DNA of 64,000 nt from Tautonia plasticadhaerens (GTDB lineage: Bacteria; Planctomycetota; Planctomycetia; Isosphaerales; Isosphaeraceae): NCBI RefSeq assembly GCF_007752535.1, contig NZ_CP036426.1, forward strand, positions 3,286,001-3,350,000. Reading direction: 5' to 3'. The position numbers and the translations under genes are program-made. Of this stretch, positions 1 to 9,232 are shown piece after piece. Under the pieces are notes generated by a model, which saw nothing but the letters and a program-made list of their open reading frames with translations, ran no database searches and was not told the DNA's origin. Every line of letters begins with the position of its first letter. The stretch's first letter is position 1.

Positions 1-85
1 CCGTCGCCGTCGCCAGGGGCAGCGGCGACGGGCCCGTCGGGGTCCCGAGCGTCGCGACGCGGATCAGCCGCTCCGACTCGTCCAT
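1..85 (-). CDS. Partial unknown protein, N-terminus only
   Basis: An open frame begins with ATG at 85 and runs leftwards off the window edge; only about 28 residues are visible (MDESERLIRVATLG...). A good ribosome binding site (GGGAGGG) lies about 9 nt upstream of the ATG, which is the main reason to call it. No family can be assigned from so short a stretch. It is divergent from the efflux adaptor gene, so 86-356 should hold both promoters. Confidence 0.45.
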   Translation of the reverse strand, partial: MDESERLIRVATLGTPTGPSPLPLATAT

Positions 86-356
86 CGATCGGGCCCTCCC
101 GGCGGTCCGGGGAGTACCCCACACGCGTGGGCATGGGGTCGAGTGGTCAGCGGGAGTGGGCCCGCGCCAGCGGGCATCCTGATCATGGCCCCGGGATGAG
201 CGACCAGCATCGTCTCGCACTCATTGACGAGCAGGATACCCGCGCGGGACAATCAAATCCATAGCTATCTAATTCGTGGCAATCTGGAAAACACCGCGGG
301 GCGGGAAGGTCCTGGGCCTTGCCCTCCGGCCGGTTCACCACCTGGGAACCCCTCCG
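86..356. promoter_or_regulatory. Divergent intergenic region
   Basis: This 271-bp gap separates a leftward partial gene from the rightward RND adaptor gene, so it must contain two promoters. It has the only locally AT-rich patch nearby (about 240-285, around the words aatcaaatccatagctatct). No clear sigma-70 boxes or operator palindrome could be fixed by eye. Confidence 0.4.
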
Positions 357-1709
357 ATGCGCCCCCGGATCCGCATGACCAGCCTCGCCGCCGCGACCTC
401 GCTGGTCGCCGCGGCGGCCGGCTGCCAGAGCGCCGAGCCTTCGGTCGTCGAGACGAAGCCCTCGGCCGTCTCGGTCAGCACACCCCTGGTCCGGCCCGTC
501 GTTGACTACGACGCGTACACCGGCCGGACCCGCGCCGTGGCCACGGTCGACATCCGGTCCCGCGTCCAGGGTTACCTCAAGGAGATCCGCTTCGAGGCCG
601 GCGACCTCGTCGAGGCCGGCCAGATCCTCTTCGTCATCGACCCGCGCGAGTACGAGGACGCCGTCGCATTGGCCGAGGCCCGGCTGGAGCAGGCGAGGGC
701 CCAGGCCCGGCTCACCGCCGTCGAGCGGGAACGTTACCGCATCCTCGCGCAGCGCGACGTCGGTAGCCGGCAGGACTTCGACCGCGCCGCCGCCGCCTAC
801 GACGTTTCCGTGGCCGAGGCCAAGGGCGTCGAGGCCGAGCTCGACCGCGTCCGGCTGGACCTGAGCTTCACCGAAGTTCGCTCGCCCATCGCCGGCCAGG
901 CCGGCGCCCACCTCGTCGACGTCGGTAACCTGATCACCGCCGGCCAGACCGATGCCAACCTGCTCACCGCCGTCGTCGCAGTCGACCCCATGTACGTCGA
1001 CTTCGACGTCGACGAGCGCGCCCTGCTGAAGTACCGCAAGACCGCCGCAGACCGCCGGGGGGAGGAGGTCGACCCGGCCCACATCCGCGAGGCCCGCATC
1101 CCGGTCGAGATGGGCCTGGCCGATGAGCCCGGCTTCCCCCACGTCGGCATCCTCGACTTCGCCGACAACCGCCTCGACCCCGACACCGGAACCCTCCGGG
1201 CCCGGGGCGTCTTCCCCAACGCCGACCGCCTGCTCACCCCCGGCCTTTTCGCCCGCGTCCGCATCCCGGTCGGCGAGCTGGGCGACGCTGTCCTGGTCGC
1301 CGAGACGGCCATCGGCTCCGACCAGGGGATCCGCTTCGCCTACGCCCTCGGCGAGGGCGACCGCGTCGAGCGTCGGCTCATCACCGTCGGCCCGGCCATC
1401 GCCGGCATGGCGGTCATCACCGAGGGCCTCTCTCCCGAGGATCGCGTCCTCGTCAGCGGCATCCAGCGCGTCCGCGAGGGGATCGCCGTCACGCCGCAGG
1501 ACGTCCCGATGCCCATGCCCCCCGGCGCCGACGAGGCGCTCGCCTCGGCCGCCTCGGAGGCCCCCGAGGCGCCCCCGGCCGACCTCGCCACGTCCGTCGC
1601 CAACGCGGCCGCCGGCATGGAACCTCCCCCCGAGCCCGAGCCCACGCCCGGGCCCGAGACGACCGAACCGGACGCCGACGCCCCGCCGGCCGCCCCTGAC
1701 GATCGCTGA
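357..1709 (+). CDS. RND efflux periplasmic adaptor (membrane fusion protein)
   Basis: Periplasmic adaptor that links an inner-membrane RND pump to an outer-membrane channel (AcrA/MexA type). The chosen ATG at 357 gives 450 residues and a lipoprotein signal: positive residues, an alanine-rich hydrophobic run, then the lipobox AAAAGC, with the acylated Cys near residue 23. An upstream in-frame ATG at 276 would bury this signal and is less likely. After the signal come the biotinyl-lipoyl half motif (VQGYLKEIRFEAGDLVEAGQ), a coiled-coil hairpin, and the second lipoyl half (SPIAGQAGAHLVDVGNLI). The last 80 residues are Pro/Glu/Ala-rich low complexity, longer than in classic AcrA. The pump gene starts 11 bp downstream, so the two form an operon. 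No outer-membrane factor is present in the window. Confidence 0.93.
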   Translation: MRPRIRMTSLAAATSLVAAAAGCQSAEPSVVETKPSAVSVSTPLVRPVVDYDAYTGRTRAVATVDIRSRVQGYLKEIRFEAGDLVEAGQILFVIDPREYEDAVALAEARLEQARAQARLTAVERERYRILAQRDVGSRQDFDRAAAAYDVSVAEAKGVEAELDRVRLDLSFTEVRSPIAGQAGAHLVDVGNLITAGQTDANLLTAVVAVDPMYVDFDVDERALLKYRKTAADRRGEEVDPAHIREARIPVEMGLADEPGFPHVGILDFADNRLDPDTGTLRARGVFPNADRLLTPGLFARVRIPVGELGDAVLVAETAIGSDQGIRFAYALGEGDRVERRLITVGPAIAGMAVITEGLSPEDRVLVSGIQRVREGIAVTPQDVPMPMPPGADEALASAASEAPEAPPADLATSVANAAAGMEPPPEPEPTPGPETTEPDADAPPAAPDDR

Positions 1710-1720
1710 GGACCGCCCCC

Positions 1721-4700
1721 ATGTTCGCCGAGTTCTTCATCAAGCGCCCGATCGCCGCCGCGGTCCTGGCGATCCTCATGATCATCTTCGGCGGAGTTGG
1801 GCTGCTCGGCCTGCCGGTGGCCCAGTACCCGGAGATCACCCCGCCGACGGTCTCCGTCACCACCACCTTCCCCGGCGCCAGCGCCCAGACGGTGGCCGAC
1901 ACCGTCGCCTCGGAGATCGAGAAGGAGGTCAACGGCGTCGAGGACATGCTCTACATGTCGTCGTACTCCACCTCCGACGGCATGTACACCCTGAACGTCA
2001 CCTTCGAGGTCGGCACCGACCTGGACAACGCCCAGGTCCTCACCCAGAACCGCGTGAGCACCGCGGAGGCGAAGCTGCCCGAGGAGGTCAAGCGCAACGG
2101 CGTCACCACCAAGAAGAAGTCGCCCTCGATCACCCTCTGCGTCAACCTCATCTCGCCCGAGGGCCGCTACGACCAGCTCTACCTGAGCAACTTCGCCACC
2201 TTGCAGGTCAAGGACGAGCTGGCCCGGCTGCCCGGCGTCGGCGACGTCAGCTTCCTGGGCGAGCGTGAGTACAGCATGCGGGTCTGGCTCGACCCCGACC
2301 GCCTGGCGGCCCTCGACCTGACGGCCTCGGACGTCGTGGCCGCGATCCGCGAGCAGAACGTCCAGGTCGCCGCCGGGCGCCTCGGCCAGCAGCCGGCCCC
2401 GGACGACGTCGGCTTCCAGTACACCCTCTCCACGCGCGGGCGGCTGCTGGAGGCCGAGGAGTTCGAGCGGATCATCGTCAAGACCGGCGCCGAGGGCCGC
2501 GTCGCCCGGCTCCGCGACGTCGCCCGCATCGAGCTAGGGGCCCGCAGCTACGACGTCAACAGCTACCTCGACGGCCAGCCCTCGGTCACCCTGGCGGTCT
2601 TCCAGCTGCCCGGCTCCAACGCCGTCGAGACGGCCGAGGGCATCTACGAGAAGATGGCCGAGCTCCAGGAGTCGGTCTTCCCGCCGGGGCTGGAGTACCG
2701 CATCGTCTACGACACGACCCAGTTCATCGAGGAGTCGGTCGCCAGCGTCGTTCACACGCTGATCGAGGCGTTCATCCTGGTGTTCCTGGTCGTGCTGGTC
2801 TTCCTCCAGAACTGGAGGGCCACGATCATCCCGATGGTCGCCGTGCCGGTCTCGCTGATCGGCACCTTCATCTTCATGGCGCTGTTCGGCTTCTCGCTGA
2901 ACAACCTGTCGCTCTTCGGCCTGGTGCTGGCCATCGGCATCGTGGTCGACGACGCCATCGTGGTCGTCGAGAACGTTGAGCGCAACCTCGCCCTCGGGCT
3001 GAAGCCCCGCGAGGCGACCTCCCGCGCCATGGGCGAGGTGATCGGGCCGATCATCGCCACGACCTTCGTGATGCTCGCCGTCTTCGTCCCCGTCGCCTTC
3101 ATCACCGGCATCTCGGGCCGGTTCTACCAGCAGTTCGCCCTGACGATCGCCGTCTCGACGGCGCTGTCGGCCTTCAACTCGTTGACGCTCAGCCCGGCCC
3201 TCTGCGCCATCCTGCTCAAGCCGCACGACCACTCCGGGCACGCCGCCCGGTCGTGGGCCCTGCCGCGGCTGGCCTACGTCCTCTTCTTCGGCTACCTCGC
3301 CGACATGCTCGCCAGCCCGCTTGTCCTCGAGGCGACGGGGCTCGACGGGGCGGGGGCCTGGGCCGCCCGGGGCGGGGTGGCGCTGGCCGGCGGCGTGGCG
3401 GGCTGGTTCGTCGGGGCGATCCTCGACCGGATCATCGCCGGCTTCTTCAAGGGCTTCAACGTGGTCTTCGACGCGGCGACGTCCGTCTACGGCAAGGTCG
3501 TCGGCGGCCTGATCCGCGGCTCGGCGATCGTGCTGGTCGTCTACGTCGGCCTGCTGGGGCTGACCTACCAGGGCTTCCGGGCCGTGCCGGTCGGCTTCAT
3601 CCCGGCCCAGGACAAGGGCTACCTCGTCGTCAACGCCCAGCTCCCCGATGCCGCCTCGCTCGCCCGCACCGAGGCCGTCATCCGCCGCCTCTCCGAGGCG
3701 GCCCGCCAGATCCCCGGCGTGGCGCACACGATCGACAACGTCGGCTACTCGGCCCTCAACGCCACCAACGCCTCCAACGTCGGCTCGATGTTCGTCATCC
3801 TCGAGCCCTTCGAGGAGCGCGCCGGCCACCCCGAGCTGGGGGCCGACGCCGTGCTCCGCACCTTCGCCGAGCAGACGTCGGGCGACCAGGACGCGATCGT
3901 CAGCGTCTTCGGCGCCCCGCCGGTCGAGGGCCTGGGCAGCGTCGGCGGCTTCAAGCTCATGGTTCAGGACCGCGGCGACTCCGGCCCGGAGGCCATCCAG
4001 GGGGCCGTCGCCAACCTCGTCGAGGCGGGGGACGACCAGCCGATGCTCGCCGGCCTGTTCTCCAGCTACCGGGCCGACGTGCCCCAGTACTTCATCGACA
4101 TCGACCGGGACATGGCCCGCTCGATGGGCGTCCCCCTGGACAACATCTTCGAGACGCTCCAGATCGAGCTCGGCTCGCTCTACGTCAACCAGTTCACCCG
4201 CTTCGGCCGCAACTGGCAGGTCAACGTCCAGGCCGACTCCGCGTACCGCTTGCGCCCCGACCAGATCGCCCAGCTCAAGACCCGGGGGGCCGACGGCAAG
4301 ATGGTCCCGATCGGGACCCTGGCCGGGGTCCGGGAGATCGGCGCCCCGACGATCGTCGAGCGCTACAACATGTTCCCCGCCGCCGCCCTCAACGGCGCCC
4401 CCGCCCCCGGCGCCAGCTCCGGCCAGGCCGTCTCCACGATGGAGCAGCTCGCCGCCCGAGAGCTGCCGCGCGGGATGGGGACGCAGTGGACCGAGCTGAC
4501 ACTCCTGCAGAAGCTGGAGGGGAACACGGCGCTCTTCGTCTTCCCGTTCTGCGTGCTCTGCGTCTTCCTCGTGCTCGCCTTCCAGTACGAGAGCTGGAGC
4601 CTGCCGCTGGCGATAATCCTGATCGTGCCGATGTGCCTGCTCTGCGCCATCGGCGGTGTCTGGCTGATGGGGATGGACAACAACATCTTCACGCAGATCG

Positions 4701-5131
4701 GCCTCGTCGTGCTCGTCGCCCTGGCGAGCAAGAACGCCATCCTGATCGTCGAGTTCGCCCGCGAGCAGGAGGCGGGCGGGATGCCCCGCCGCGATGCCGC
4801 CGTGACGGCCTCGGTGCTCCGGCTGCGGCCGATCCTGATGACCTCCTTCGCCTTCATCCTCGGCGTCGTGCCGCTGGTCCGCGCCGTCGGCGCCGGGGCC
4901 GAGATGCGGCGGGCGCTGGGCCTGGCGGTCTTCTCCGGGATGCTCGGCGTCACCGCCTTCGGCGTCCTGCTTACGCCCGTCTTCTACGTCGTTATCCGGT
5001 GGCTCTCGGCCGCCCGGGGCGCGGCCGACCCGTACGAGCCGGCGCCGATCACGGCCGCCCTGCGGGACGGCGCGGAGGGCGAGCCCGTCGAAGCCGGAAT
5101 CGGCAGCGACATCCATGCTCCGGCGTCATGA
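1721..5131 (+). CDS. RND multidrug efflux pump, HAE1/AcrB type
   Basis: Proton-driven inner-membrane transporter of the hydrophobe/amphiphile efflux-1 class. The N-terminus (MFAEFFIKRPIAAAVLAIL) is the standard first transmembrane helix, and the proton-relay pair of aspartates is visible in TM4 (AIGIVVDDAIVVVENVER). The two periplasmic porter halves and the C-terminal helices with FAREQEAGG are in the expected order. At 1,136 residues it is about 90 longer than AcrB. The extra length sits between the two transmembrane halves (roughly residues 515-590), where a hydrophobic Ala/Gly-rich segment follows LKPHDHSGHAARSW. It is cotranscribed with the adaptor. Substrate is unknown; export of small hydrophobic compounds is the family role. 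Confidence 0.95.
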   Translation: MFAEFFIKRPIAAAVLAILMIIFGGVGLLGLPVAQYPEITPPTVSVTTTFPGASAQTVADTVASEIEKEVNGVEDMLYMSSYSTSDGMYTLNVTFEVGTDLDNAQVLTQNRVSTAEAKLPEEVKRNGVTTKKKSPSITLCVNLISPEGRYDQLYLSNFATLQVKDELARLPGVGDVSFLGEREYSMRVWLDPDRLAALDLTASDVVAAIREQNVQVAAGRLGQQPAPDDVGFQYTLSTRGRLLEAEEFERIIVKTGAEGRVARLRDVARIELGARSYDVNSYLDGQPSVTLAVFQLPGSNAVETAEGIYEKMAELQESVFPPGLEYRIVYDTTQFIEESVASVVHTLIEAFILVFLVVLVFLQNWRATIIPMVAVPVSLIGTFIFMALFGFSLNNLSLFGLVLAIGIVVDDAIVVVENVERNLALGLKPREATSRAMGEVIGPIIATTFVMLAVFVPVAFITGISGRFYQQFALTIAVSTALSAFNSLTLSPALCAILLKPHDHSGHAARSWALPRLAYVLFFGYLADMLASPLVLEATGLDGAGAWAARGGVALAGGVAGWFVGAILDRIIAGFFKGFNVVFDAATSVYGKVVGGLIRGSAIVLVVYVGLLGLTYQGFRAVPVGFIPAQDKGYLVVNAQLPDAASLARTEAVIRRLSEAARQIPGVAHTIDNVGYSALNATNASNVGSMFVILEPFEERAGHPELGADAVLRTFAEQTSGDQDAIVSVFGAPPVEGLGSVGGFKLMVQDRGDSGPEAIQGAVANLVEAGDDQPMLAGLFSSYRADVPQYFIDIDRDMARSMGVPLDNIFETLQIELGSLYVNQFTRFGRNWQVNVQADSAYRLRPDQIAQLKTRGADGKMVPIGTLAGVREIGAPTIVERYNMFPAAALNGAPAPGASSGQAVSTMEQLAARELPRGMGTQWTELTLLQKLEGNTALFVFPFCVLCVFLVLAFQYESWSLPLAIILIVPMCLLCAIGGVWLMGMDNNIFTQIGLVVLVALASKNAILIVEFAREQEAGGMPRRDAAVTASVLRLRPILMTSFAFILGVVPLVRAVGAGAEMRRALGLAVFSGMLGVTAFGVLLTPVFYVVIRWLSAARGAADPYEPAPITAALRDGAEGEPVEAGIGSDIHAPAS

Positions 5132-5155
5132 TCCGTCCCGTCCTGGCAAGAGGAT

Positions 5156-5280
5156 CGACTCGCCTCCCCTCGGGGCCGGAGGGCCTGGATGCGCCCGCCA
5201 GGGCGGGTTGAGGCGAGTCGGCGGGGTTGCACCCGAACCGACCCGCGGAACGACCACGCCCCGTTGAGGGGTCGTGGAGG
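5156..5280. terminator. Bidirectional terminator region between convergent genes
   Basis: Two hairpins lie between the convergent pump gene and DUF4239 gene. The first is an 11-bp perfect inverted repeat, CGACTCGCCTC at 5156-5166 and its complement at 5210-5220, enclosing smaller GC stems. The second pairs CCACGCCCC at 5254-5262 with GGGGTCGTGG at 5268-5277 across a GTTGA loop with one bulge. Neither has a long U tract, so termination is inferred from position and stem strength. Confidence 0.5.
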
Positions 5281-5362
5281 TCCAGCCTTGCGGCTCCGCC
5301 CGCAGATCCGGGGCTCGGCGACCTGAGCCAGCTCCTGCCGCGGCCCTCATCGAACGGGACGC

Positions 5363-6130
5363 TCACCGCCCGATCTGCTCCAAGGCGACGCGCAGCGGCT
5401 CGCCGGAGGTGCGGATGATCCCGTCGAACGGGTGGTCCAAGTCCAGGACCAGGAACACGGCGCTGGAGACCGACAGCGCGCAGACGGCCAGGGACAGCAG
5501 CGCCGTCGCGTTGCCGGGCGCGAACAGGCCGAAGCTGGCGAGCAGGAAGGTCAGCCAGACCGCCAGGACCACCAGGAACGGCGTCGGGAGCGTGGTGCCC
5601 CGCTCCTGGGCGAACAGGAGCCAGCGCATCTGCCCGGTCTCGCCGACGAGCTTGAGGGCCTGGGCCTGGATGGCGCGCTGGACGTCGGTCCTCGGTTGGA
5701 GTGCCAGGATCCGGACGTACAGCTCATCGTAGCGGCCCTCGGCCCGGCCCCCGGCCGTCGGCCGCCCCATCGTGGGGTCGTCCTCGGGCCAGGTCCGCCG
5801 GAACACGTCGACCACCGAGGCACAGAGCAGTTCGCGGGTCGGCCGGGCCTCCTCCCCGTAGTAGGCCAGGAAGCGGTCGAGGACGATGGTATTGGCGGCG
5901 AGCTGGGCCACGCCGTGGCGCTGGGCGTCGAACGAGGCCTTGGCCGACGCGACCAGCATGCCGAGCACCAGGGCGGTCATGGTCGCGACGAGGCCCATGG
6001 CCAGCCGGACCACGTCCTTCGATTCGGCGCCGAGGTGGTGGTCCGGCAGCCGGGAGCGGAGCAGCATGCCGAGCAGGGCGCCCCCGGAGACGCAGGCGAA
6101 GACGATCCCGCTGACGGCCATCGGCCCCAT
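5363..6130 (-). CDS. DUF4239 (bestrophin-like) membrane protein
   Basis: Integral membrane protein of unknown function resembling the DUF4239/bestrophin-like family. From ATG at 6130 it has about 255 residues: two N-terminal transmembrane helices (VSGIVFACVSGGALLGMLL; GLVATMTALVLGMLVASA), the family-typical segment ASFDAQRHGVAQLAANTIVLDR after the second helix, a soluble middle, and two C-terminal helices (FLVVLAVWLTFLLASFGLF; ALLSLAVCALSVSSAVFLVL). The next upstream gene on the same strand ends 153 bp away, so it is probably transcribed on its own. A longer in-frame start at 6265 adds a Pro/Arg-rich stretch that looks noncoding. Confidence 0.85.
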   Translation of the reverse strand: MGPMAVSGIVFACVSGGALLGMLLRSRLPDHHLGAESKDVVRLAMGLVATMTALVLGMLVASAKASFDAQRHGVAQLAANTIVLDRFLAYYGEEARPTRELLCASVVDVFRRTWPEDDPTMGRPTAGGRAEGRYDELYVRILALQPRTDVQRAIQAQALKLVGETGQMRWLLFAQERGTTLPTPFLVVLAVWLTFLLASFGLFAPGNATALLSLAVCALSVSSAVFLVLDLDHPFDGIIRTSGEPLRVALEQIGR

Positions 6131-6283
6131 AATCCTGATCCTCTCGTCGCCCGGCCGCGTCCCGGGCGAGCCGCTCGGGAGCATCGCGGCATGTCCCTGT
6201 GGCCACCCTGCCCACGGGCGGCTGCGTCGTGGGGGCGGGCCGCGCGGTCCCGGGTGTCCGGTCAAGCGATGTGGAGGACATCC

Positions 6284-7303
6284 TCAACGCAGCTTCGCCA
6301 TGTTCCGCCAGAAATGCTCCAGGCTCTCCGTGCCCCCGAACAGGGTGGTGAAGATCGTCGAGTCGGCGAGCAGGATGTCGCCGCCGCGTGCACCGTCCGG
6401 CGACATCCAGATGAGCGAATTGAATTCTCGATTCCCCGCCGCGGTGAACGGATGCGGCCGGGACGGGTCGATCGGCTGCCTGGCCAGGACATGGATGGAA
6501 TCCGCATCCTCTTGGGTCAGCGCATAGTGCGGCAGGTGCAGGTGGAAGTTGAACGTGGTCACCCCATCCAGCAGTTCCAGCGAGTCGAGATCCCTGTTGA
6601 TGGTCAGGGGCGCGATCTGGTCGGTCCCCGGCACGACGGCAGGCCGGAGCCCGAACTGGTTGAGCACGGGCACGCCGAGCCCGTCCATCAGCGATCGCGT
6701 GTACTGGCCGAAGCGCTGCTGTCGCGGCACGAGCTCGTCGCCGTGATGTTTGTACTCCATCTGGCGCTGCTGCATGTCGCCGGTGAACCCGACGTCGTGG
6801 TGCGGCGCCAGGAGCAGGCACGTCCCCTCCCGACCGAGCCACGCCCGGATGGCGTCGATCTCCGCCCGATCGGCCTCCTGCTCGGAGACGAGGTGGTCCA
6901 GGCCGAAGACCATCAGCGTGTCCGTGTCCGCGAGGACGCGCTCGTCGATCGGGAGCCTGTACCCGGCCTGGTCGATGCGCTGGTAGACGGCCACCGGATG
7001 ACCGGTCGCCTCTCCCACCGTTTGCTGGAAGGCGAGCGTGGAGCGGTGGAACAACTCCAGGGTCCCGGCGATCCCCTGGAGGAAATTCATCCGATCCCAC
7101 TCGGGCCCCTCGAAGGCCGGCCAAGCGACCCGTCGCACCTCGGTCATGGTCGAGAAGCGGTTGTCCAGCTCGGTCGGGTCCCGGTTCGATTCCCAGGGGT
7201 AGCTCCAGGTCCAGTAGATGCTGAACCGGCGACGGCCCGGCGTGTACGGGCGCGGGACGTGGTCCTGGTTGTAGGTCCGGCCGGCCAGGCTCGTCGATCC
7301 CAT
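6284..7303 (-). CDS. Unknown soluble protein of the Dyp-peroxidase operon
   Basis: A 339-residue protein without a recognised family name. The middle (about residues 120-165: DTLMVFGLDHLVSEQEADR, then RAWLGREGTCLLLAPHHD) reads like a class-I glutamine-amidotransferase/ThuA-type flavodoxin-like fold, in which a subunit closes over a flexible ligand; that is only a fold impression. No signal peptide is present. The start at 7303 has an AAGGA ribosome site 7 nt upstream and lies 19 bp after the Dyp-type peroxidase stop codon, so it is the last gene of a four-gene operon. Several Trp/Tyr/His-rich patches (FSIYWTWSYPWESNRDP, FNFHLHLPHYAL) are distinctive search handles. Confidence 0.8.
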   Translation of the reverse strand: MGSTSLAGRTYNQDHVPRPYTPGRRRFSIYWTWSYPWESNRDPTELDNRFSTMTEVRRVAWPAFEGPEWDRMNFLQGIAGTLELFHRSTLAFQQTVGEATGHPVAVYQRIDQAGYRLPIDERVLADTDTLMVFGLDHLVSEQEADRAEIDAIRAWLGREGTCLLLAPHHDVGFTGDMQQRQMEYKHHGDELVPRQQRFGQYTRSLMDGLGVPVLNQFGLRPAVVPGTDQIAPLTINRDLDSLELLDGVTTFNFHLHLPHYALTQEDADSIHVLARQPIDPSRPHPFTAAGNREFNSLIWMSPDGARGGDILLADSTIFTTLFGGTESLEHFWRNMAKLR

Positions 7304-7322
7304 TGCTGTATCCTTTTTATAT

Positions 7323-8657
7323 TCAAATTCTCATTCTTGCCTCGGTCGGCGCCGCGAGGTGGCGGAGCGCGTTGAGGCCGGGCAGGAAGAAGTACGCCCC
7401 GCCTCGGACGGTGGTGAAGGCCGGGAGCCCCTTGATCGTCTTGCGGATCGGCCGTTTGGGGATCTTGAATTCCAGGGTGCCGTCCTGGTTGCCGATCATG
7501 GGGTCGCGCTCGTTGGCCAGCCCGTGGAAGTTCTTGTCGTTGGCCCACACGTTCTGCGCGAACTCGAACTGGCGGATCAGGCTCGCGCAGATCACGAAGG
7601 CCGCGATGCCGCGCTCCTGGCCGTCCTCCGGCGCGCCTTCCGGCAGGGGCGGCCCGTAGGTGGCCCCGCGGCGGATCATGCGGCGGCGGTTCATGTTCGC
7701 GGCCGTGTCCCGCGGGTTCATGCGGCGGATGTGCGCCCCCAGGGGCACGGCGTAGCCGTGCGGGTCCGATTCCTTGTAGTTGAAGTCGTTGTTGCGATGC
7801 GGGTCGGCCCCGAGGGCCGGGTCGTCCTCCTCCGGTGCCAGGACGAGCGGGGCGCCGCTCCGCCAGCGGCCCATGAGCTTGGCGGCGATGAGCTCCTGCT
7901 CCGCCGGGGTCTGGCCGTGCTCGCGGAGGAAGTCCCGGAACGCCCCGACGTGCTCCTCCAGGCGGCGGTAGGCCGCGTACGTGCCGTTGCGGCGGAGGAT
8001 CTCGGGCTCGGGTTGGCCGGCGACGTTGCCGTCCTCGTCGGGGTAGCCGAGGATGAATTCGCCCGCCTTCAGCGGGCCGCCCGACCCGGGCGTCGGCTCG
8101 TCGCCCGAGCCCTCGATGATCGTCGGCGAGAGCCGGTCCCGGTAGCCGAAGTGGTCGTGCGCGTGGTCGAACGGCGGGGTGGCGTCGAGGTCGAGCGACG
8201 AGAGCACCTCCACCCCCTCGCATCGCGCGACGAGCCCCCGATGCTCCGACGCGCAGCGATCGCGCTCCGCGCGATCGCGGGCGAAGAGGATGGCGATGGC
8301 GTGGAGGCCCGGGCTGGCCAGGCCGCCCGCCCAGTGATTGGGGTGGTTGGCGCCCGTGTCGCCGAGGATTTCGGCGCGGACGACCATCCCCTGACGGAAC
8401 TCCTCCGGGAAGGTGCCCAGCGACGCCCCGTCCACCCCCAGCGCCCGCAGGCCGTTCCAGGTGAAGCCGAGGGTCACCCAGCGGTTGTTCTCGTCCGCCG
8501 AGGCGCGCGACGCGGCGACCGATTGTACCGTCGGCAAGATGCCCGCGAGCCACTTTCGCCCGGCGGAGGGATCGCGGAAGGACAGGAACTCGTAGCGCGC
8601 CGACATCGCCGGCGCCCGGCCGAGGAGGATGTGTTGGATGTCGTCGAGTTCCAGCAT
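7323..8657 (-). CDS. Dyp-type peroxidase
   Basis: Haem peroxidase of the dye-decolorizing family, using hydrogen peroxide to oxidise bulky substrates. The 444-residue length and block order fit the larger Dyp subfamilies. The distal-side motif, normally GxxDG, reads GYRDRLSP in the block HDHFGYRDRLSPTIIEGSG; the catalytic Asp is kept but the final Gly is Arg. The C-terminal block has DPMIGNQDGTLEF and RGGAYFFLPGLNALRHLA, as in the family. There is no Tat or Sec signal, so it should act in the cytoplasm or inside a compartment. It starts 23 bp after the upstream 183-residue gene, with a GGGGTG ribosome site. Operon mates are a small membrane protein, a predicted alpha-beta-barrel protein and an unknown protein. 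Confidence 0.9.
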   Translation of the reverse strand: MLELDDIQHILLGRAPAMSARYEFLSFRDPSAGRKWLAGILPTVQSVAASRASADENNRWVTLGFTWNGLRALGVDGASLGTFPEEFRQGMVVRAEILGDTGANHPNHWAGGLASPGLHAIAILFARDRAERDRCASEHRGLVARCEGVEVLSSLDLDATPPFDHAHDHFGYRDRLSPTIIEGSGDEPTPGSGGPLKAGEFILGYPDEDGNVAGQPEPEILRRNGTYAAYRRLEEHVGAFRDFLREHGQTPAEQELIAAKLMGRWRSGAPLVLAPEEDDPALGADPHRNNDFNYKESDPHGYAVPLGAHIRRMNPRDTAANMNRRRMIRRGATYGPPLPEGAPEDGQERGIAAFVICASLIRQFEFAQNVWANDKNFHGLANERDPMIGNQDGTLEFKIPKRPIRKTIKGLPAFTTVRGGAYFFLPGLNALRHLAAPTEARMRI

Positions 8658-8679
8658 GGCACGTCACCCCGAGTGCTGC

Positions 8680-9231
8680 TTACTGCATCTGGTCGAGCAT
8701 CGTGGAGAAGGCCGCCTTGAGCCGGAGCGCCTTCTTGATCTCGTCGGCGCTCACGTAGGGATACTCGCCGTATTCGAGGAAGCTCGGGCGCTGGTGCTCC
8801 CGGACAAACTTGACGAAGGCAGCGGGGTTCGACTTCCAGTCCTCGGGGAATCCTTCGAGGTTCTCGAAGACCGTGTCGATGCCGTATTTCGAGAAGAGGG
8901 CGACGGCGTCCTCGGTGTACTTGTCGAAGTCGGTGTCGAAGATGCCCTGATACATGAAGTACGTCTCCGCACCGATGTCGAAGAGCACCCAGCGCAGGTA
9001 GTGCAGCTTGAGCATCTCGAGCGCGTCGGGCAGGCCGGCGATGGTCTCCTCGATCCGCTTCGCATACGAGCGGATGGCCTGCTCCGTGCCGGGCTTGATC
9101 CTGGCGATGATCGTGAAGCCATAGCACGCGGGGGTCTTGGGGAAGACCGGCCCGTATCGCCCCTGCTCCTGCTCGATGAATCCCCCCTCGGGAATCGCCA
9201 TGGCGGCGGGCTTCGTCCAGTCGTCCTGCAT
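8680..9231 (-). CDS. Small alpha+beta protein (dimeric-barrel-like), Dyp operon
   Basis: A 183-residue cytoplasmic protein without a firm family name. The pattern TIIARIKPGTEQAIRSYAKR, then LHYLRWVLFDIG, then MYQGIFDTDFDKYTEDAV matches the ferredoxin-like dimeric alpha-beta barrel fold (a strand with arginine or histidine, then a strand ending in a FD-x-D turn). Dyp peroxidases are built of the same fold, which makes the pairing suggestive. The ATG at 9231 lies one base after the stop of the preceding membrane protein gene (TGA-C-ATG), so translation should be coupled. Upstream in-frame codons overlap the preceding gene in another frame and were not used as the start. Confidence 0.85.
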   Translation of the reverse strand: MQDDWTKPAAMAIPEGGFIEQEQGRYGPVFPKTPACYGFTIIARIKPGTEQAIRSYAKRIEETIAGLPDALEMLKLHYLRWVLFDIGAETYFMYQGIFDTDFDKYTEDAVALFSKYGIDTVFENLEGFPEDWKSNPAAFVKFVREHQRPSFLEYGEYPYVSADEIKKALRLKAAFSTMLDQMQ

Positions 9232-9232
9232 G

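Noticed and set aside
2534-5116. Long open frame antisense to the RND pump gene
   Set aside because: It is the codon-phase shadow of a strongly supported gene in GC-rich DNA: low-complexity Asp/Gly/Arg/His composition, no ribosome site and no domain.
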